Shown: positions 16,902 to 17,136 of the stretch, one piece after another
Position numbering within the stretch: position 1 is the stretch's first letter
How the letters are laid out: each line of letters opens with the position of its first letter
NCBI GenBank assembly: GCA_020634435.1
Contig: JACKBS010000002.1
Span: forward strand, 1 to 17,136
DNA length: 17,136 bases
Direction: 5' to 3'
Source: Ardenticatenaceae bacterium
Lineage (GTDB): Bacteria; Chloroflexota; Anaerolineae; Promineifilales; Promineifilaceae
Notes under the pieces: generated by a model
Database searches by the model: none
What the model saw: only the letters and a program-made list of their open reading frames with translations
Told to the model about the DNA's origin: nothing
Position numbers and translations under genes: made by a program

Positions 16902-17077
16902 GCTTCCTCATCAGTTCAAAACCAACCTAAATACGTTCCTCTCTTCTTGCGTTTCAAACTTAATAAGCTCCCTATTACATCTTAACAACACCTCAATATT
17001 TGCTCTGTAAACTGTTTGCAACTTGAACACACACGGCCGTCTCAGACATCCGCCGCGGGACTGGCAAGGAGCTTGTC

Positions 17078-17136
17078 ATGAATAAGACAAAAGGAGGCAT
17101 GAAGATGTCTACAAAAGTTACGCAAAACACCAACGC
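17078..17136 (+). CDS. Start of an unidentified gene, cut by the right edge
   Basis: Only about 19 codons are visible. Two in-frame starts are plausible: ATG 17078 with AAGGAG 6 bases upstream, and ATG 17105 with AAGGAGG (17091-17097) 7 bases upstream; the second has the stronger site and gives MSTKVTQNTN. The double start could be genuine. Too little is visible to name a family. It lies downstream of the tRNA terminator, so it has its own promoter. Confidence 0.65.
   Translation, partial: MNKTKGGMKMSTKVTQNTN

Noticed and set aside
1..17136. CRISPR array or direct-repeat cluster
   Set aside because: No regularly spaced identical repeats were seen; the repeat at the left end is protein-level only.

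Overview
The window looks like a chromosomal stretch from an environmental bacterium, most plausibly a member of the Chloroflexota (Anaerolineae, Caldilineae or Ardenticatenia-like). The basis is style, not a marker gene: an oversized mosaic protein, a NACHT NTPase with an N-terminal effector-associated-type domain and a multi-pass membrane tail, ISAs1 and IS630 elements, about 50% GC, and a strong excess of the palindrome CGGCCG, especially ACGGCCGT. This placement is an inference.

Layout. Bases 1-9956 (minus strand) are a single uninterrupted reading frame of at least 3,318 codons whose 3' end lies beyond the left edge. Its product has a beta-rich N-terminal third, a glycine linker, a charged helical segment, fibronectin-III-like material with a Cys/His cluster, a long unrecognised stretch, and about six degenerate 74-86-residue repeats at the far end. 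A 142-residue acidic helical protein (10085-10513, minus) lies just upstream and is probably co-transcribed; a candidate promoter overlaps a perfect 14-bp palindrome.

Bases 10825-13943 are mobile DNA. An intact ISAs1-family element (10835-12059) has matching termini and a perfect 10-bp target duplication. An IS630-family element (12724-13941) has its transposase split by a -1 shift on a run of seven A's. It sits in a TA target inside a remnant gene: removing it with one TA copy joins the reading frame on both sides. The remnant has a Pro/Thr-rich linker followed by a beta-sandwich-like domain, and it continues in the same frame as the gene upstream of it. A stem-loop plus T-run at 12263-12314 could terminate this minus-strand unit.

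Bases 14039-16399 (minus) encode a 786-residue STAND-type NACHT NTPase with about eight predicted membrane segments. To its right are a gene-poor stretch, a tRNA-Pro(CGG), a hairpin terminator built from two copies of ACGGCCGT, and the first codons of another gene running off the right edge.

How it fits together. The small and giant genes form one likely expression unit of unknown function, with no catalytic motif recognised. The NACHT gene is a probable conflict or signalling protein whose downstream, possibly once-fused, partner has been broken by stops and by IS630. The transposons separate these two accessory units, and the tRNA marks the return to housekeeping sequence.
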